Notes under the pieces: generated by a model | Database searches by the model: none | Seen by the model: only the letters and a program-made list of their open reading frames with translations | Told to the model about the DNA's origin: nothing | Translations under genes and position numbers: made by a program | DNA from: Vibrio penaeicida | Lineage (GTDB): Bacteria > Pseudomonadota > Gammaproteobacteria > Enterobacterales > Vibrionaceae | DNA: 64,000 nucleotides | Direction: 5' to 3' | Assembly (NCBI RefSeq): GCF_019977755.1 | Contig: NZ_AP025144.1 | Coordinates: 4,030,001-4,094,000, forward strand | Part shown: piece after piece, positions 62,684-64,000 of the stretch | How the letters are laid out: the number at the start of each line of letters is the position of its first letter | Position numbering within the stretch: the stretch's first letter is position 1

Positions 62684-63649
62684 ATGACAGCAAGAACAGC
62701 CGACTACATCTGGTTTAACGGTGAAATGGTTCCATGGGGCGAAGCGAACGTTCACGTTTTGACCCACGCTATGCATTACGGCACCTCGGTATTTGAAGGG
62801 GTGCGTTGCTACAACACGCCAAATGGTCCGATCGTATTCCGTCACTTAGAGCACGCTAAACGCTTAAAAGATTCCGCTAAAATCTATCGCTTCCCAATCC
62901 CCTATTCTGTCGAAGAAATCATGGAAGCGACCCGTGAGACATTACGTCAAAACAAATTGGATAATGCGTATATCCGTCCATTGGGTTTTGTTGGAAATGT
63001 CGGTTTAGGGGTTTGCCCTCCTGAAGGAACGGAAATGGAAGTGATCATTGCGGCATTCCCTTGGGGATCTTACTTAGGTGAAGAAGCGTTGGAAAACGGG
63101 GTTGACGCGATGATTTCAAGCTGGAATCGCGCGGCACCGAACACAATTCCAACTGCAGCGAAAGCGGGGGGCAACTATCTATCTTCTCTCCTCGTTGGTG
63201 GAGAAGCGCGTCGCCACGGTTACGACGAAGGCATTGCTCTAAGCGTAGATGGGTATCTGTCGGAAGGTGCTGGTGAAAATATCTTTGTAATTAAAGACGG
63301 TGTTCTGATGACACCACCAGCGACTAGCGCCATTCTACCGGGTATCACTCGCGACTCTATCATGACTCTAGCCAGAGACAGAGGCTACGAAGTACGCGAA
63401 ACCAATATTGCCCGTGAAGCCTTGTATCTAGCCGATGAAGTTTTCATGACAGGCACTGCAGCAGAAATCGTTCCTGTTGCCACCATCGATAAAATTGAAG
63501 TGGGTAACGGCAAACGCGGCCCTATCACAAAAGTACTGCAAGACGCCTATTTTGGCTTGTTTAATGGCACCACAGAGGACAAGTGGGGCTGGTTAGATTA
63601 CGTGTATCCTCAAGATGCCGAATCAACACAAAGTGCACCAGCGAAGTAA
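62684..63649 (+). CDS. ilvE: Branched-chain amino-acid aminotransferase IlvE
   Basis: 321 residues, a class IV PLP aminotransferase: [36 protein letters not shown] start, active-site Lys in [16 protein letters not shown] (about residue 160), and [10 protein letters not shown] near the end. It catalyses the last step of Val, Leu and Ile synthesis. It is 15 bases after ilvM. Confidence 0.97.
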   Translation: MTARTADYIWFNGEMVPWGEANVHVLTHAMHYGTSVFEGVRCYNTPNGPIVFRHLEHAKRLKDSAKIYRFPIPYSVEEIMEATRETLRQNKLDNAYIRPLGFVGNVGLGVCPPEGTEMEVIIAAFPWGSYLGEEALENGVDAMISSWNRAAPNTIPTAAKAGGNYLSSLLVGGEARRHGYDEGIALSVDGYLSEGAGENIFVIKDGVLMTPPATSAILPGITRDSIMTLARDRGYEVRETNIAREALYLADEVFMTGTAAEIVPVATIDKIEVGNGKRGPITKVLQDAYFGLFNGTTEDKWGWLDYVYPQDAESTQSAPAK

Positions 63650-63660
63650 GGAATAAAACA

Positions 63661-64000
63661 ATGCCAATATATAGATCAGCAACAACAACACACGGTAGAA
63701 ACATGGCTGGTGCTCGCGCTTTATGGCGTGCAACAGGCGTAAAAGAAGAAGATTTTGGTAAGCCAATCATTGCTGTAGTGAACTCATTCACACAGTTTGT
63801 ACCTGGACATGTTCACCTAAAAGACATGGGTCAATTGGTGGCTGGAGAAATCGAAAAAGCGGGCGGAATCGCCAAAGAATTTAACACCATCGCTGTTGAT
63901 GATGGTATCGCAATGGGTCACGGCGGCATGCTGTATTCACTGCCTTCACGTGAACTGATCGCCGATTCTGTTGAGTACATGGTAAACGCGCACTGTGCAG
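63661..64000 (+). CDS. ilvD: Dihydroxy-acid dehydratase IlvD, partial
   Basis: Only the first 113 codons are in the window (the protein is usually near 610 residues); the right edge cuts it. The start [25 protein letters not shown] and the [35 protein letters not shown] stretch are typical. It is an iron-sulfur dehydratase in the same pathway, and starts 11 bases after ilvE. Confidence 0.95.
   Translation, partial: MPIYRSATTTHGRNMAGARALWRATGVKEEDFGKPIIAVVNSFTQFVPGHVHLKDMGQLVAGEIEKAGGIAKEFNTIAVDDGIAMGHGGMLYSLPSRELIADSVEYMVNAHCA

Overview
The window looks like a piece of chromosome I from a marine Vibrio, close to the replication origin. The supporting signs are the gene content (TsrA-like H-NS paralogue, CsrB RNA, DUF2860 outer-membrane protein, thiCEFSGH, trkAH, ilvGMED), the gene order (tsaC-hemF-aroE-DUF1488, purEK, topA zinc-finger protein-smg-dprA-lysM diverging from def-fmt-rsmB-trkA-trkH), a complete rRNA operon and three ParB/parS-type palindromes within 22 kb. 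Species assignment is inference; no search was run.

Layout. 1-3.6 kb: a TRAP transporter (dctQM, cut by the left edge) divergent from a GntR regulator and a Gfo/Idh/MocA dehydrogenase, probably a small catabolic locus. 3.7-11.4 kb: a queuosine-precursor transporter gene under a preQ1-I-like riboswitch, a small DUF3630-like gene, recQ, rarD, an AraC regulator with a LysE exporter, and periplasmic gamma-glutamyltransferase. 11.4-12.0 kb holds no protein gene; it encodes a CsrB-type regulatory RNA with a GacA/VarA-type upstream box. 12.2-14.4 kb: uvrD with a probable SOS box.

14.6-17.2 kb is the most interesting protein locus: a four-gene bufferin-type operon (secreted Cys-rich DUF2282 precursor, DUF692/MNIO enzyme, DUF2063 partner, DoxX membrane protein), a recently recognised class of metal-handling modified peptides. 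It is followed by an orphan terminator that may end a small RNA, the tsrA-like gene, a Bcr/CflA-type exporter with divergent LysR regulator, and a metallo-aminopeptidase P.

22.4-28.7 kb is the thiamine operon thiC-thiE-thiF-thiS-thiG-thiH behind a TPP riboswitch, with parS sites just beyond thiH and inside thiE. After crcB come an IS200-like element and the rRNA operon on the minus strand (16S, tRNA-Ile, tRNA-Ala, 23S, 5S, tRNA-Thr, second 5S), with an internal terminator-like hairpin before tRNA-Thr.

36-52 kb is conserved housekeeping: gamma-class carbonic anhydrase, shikimate and haem synthesis, tRNA t6A synthesis, purine synthesis, DNA uptake/processing (dprA), N-terminal formyl-Met metabolism (def, fmt), 16S methylation (rsmB), potassium uptake (trkA, trkH), a PAQR/hemolysin III protein and a Spo0M-like protein. 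52.0-52.8 kb contains a highly structured MITE-like repeat and a candidate 55-residue basic protein ending at a terminator. The rest holds yihD, ccoG (with an FNR-like site), srkA, dsbA, a YihG-like acyltransferase, a DUF2860 protein, comM and the attenuated ilvGMED operon, cut in ilvD by the right edge.
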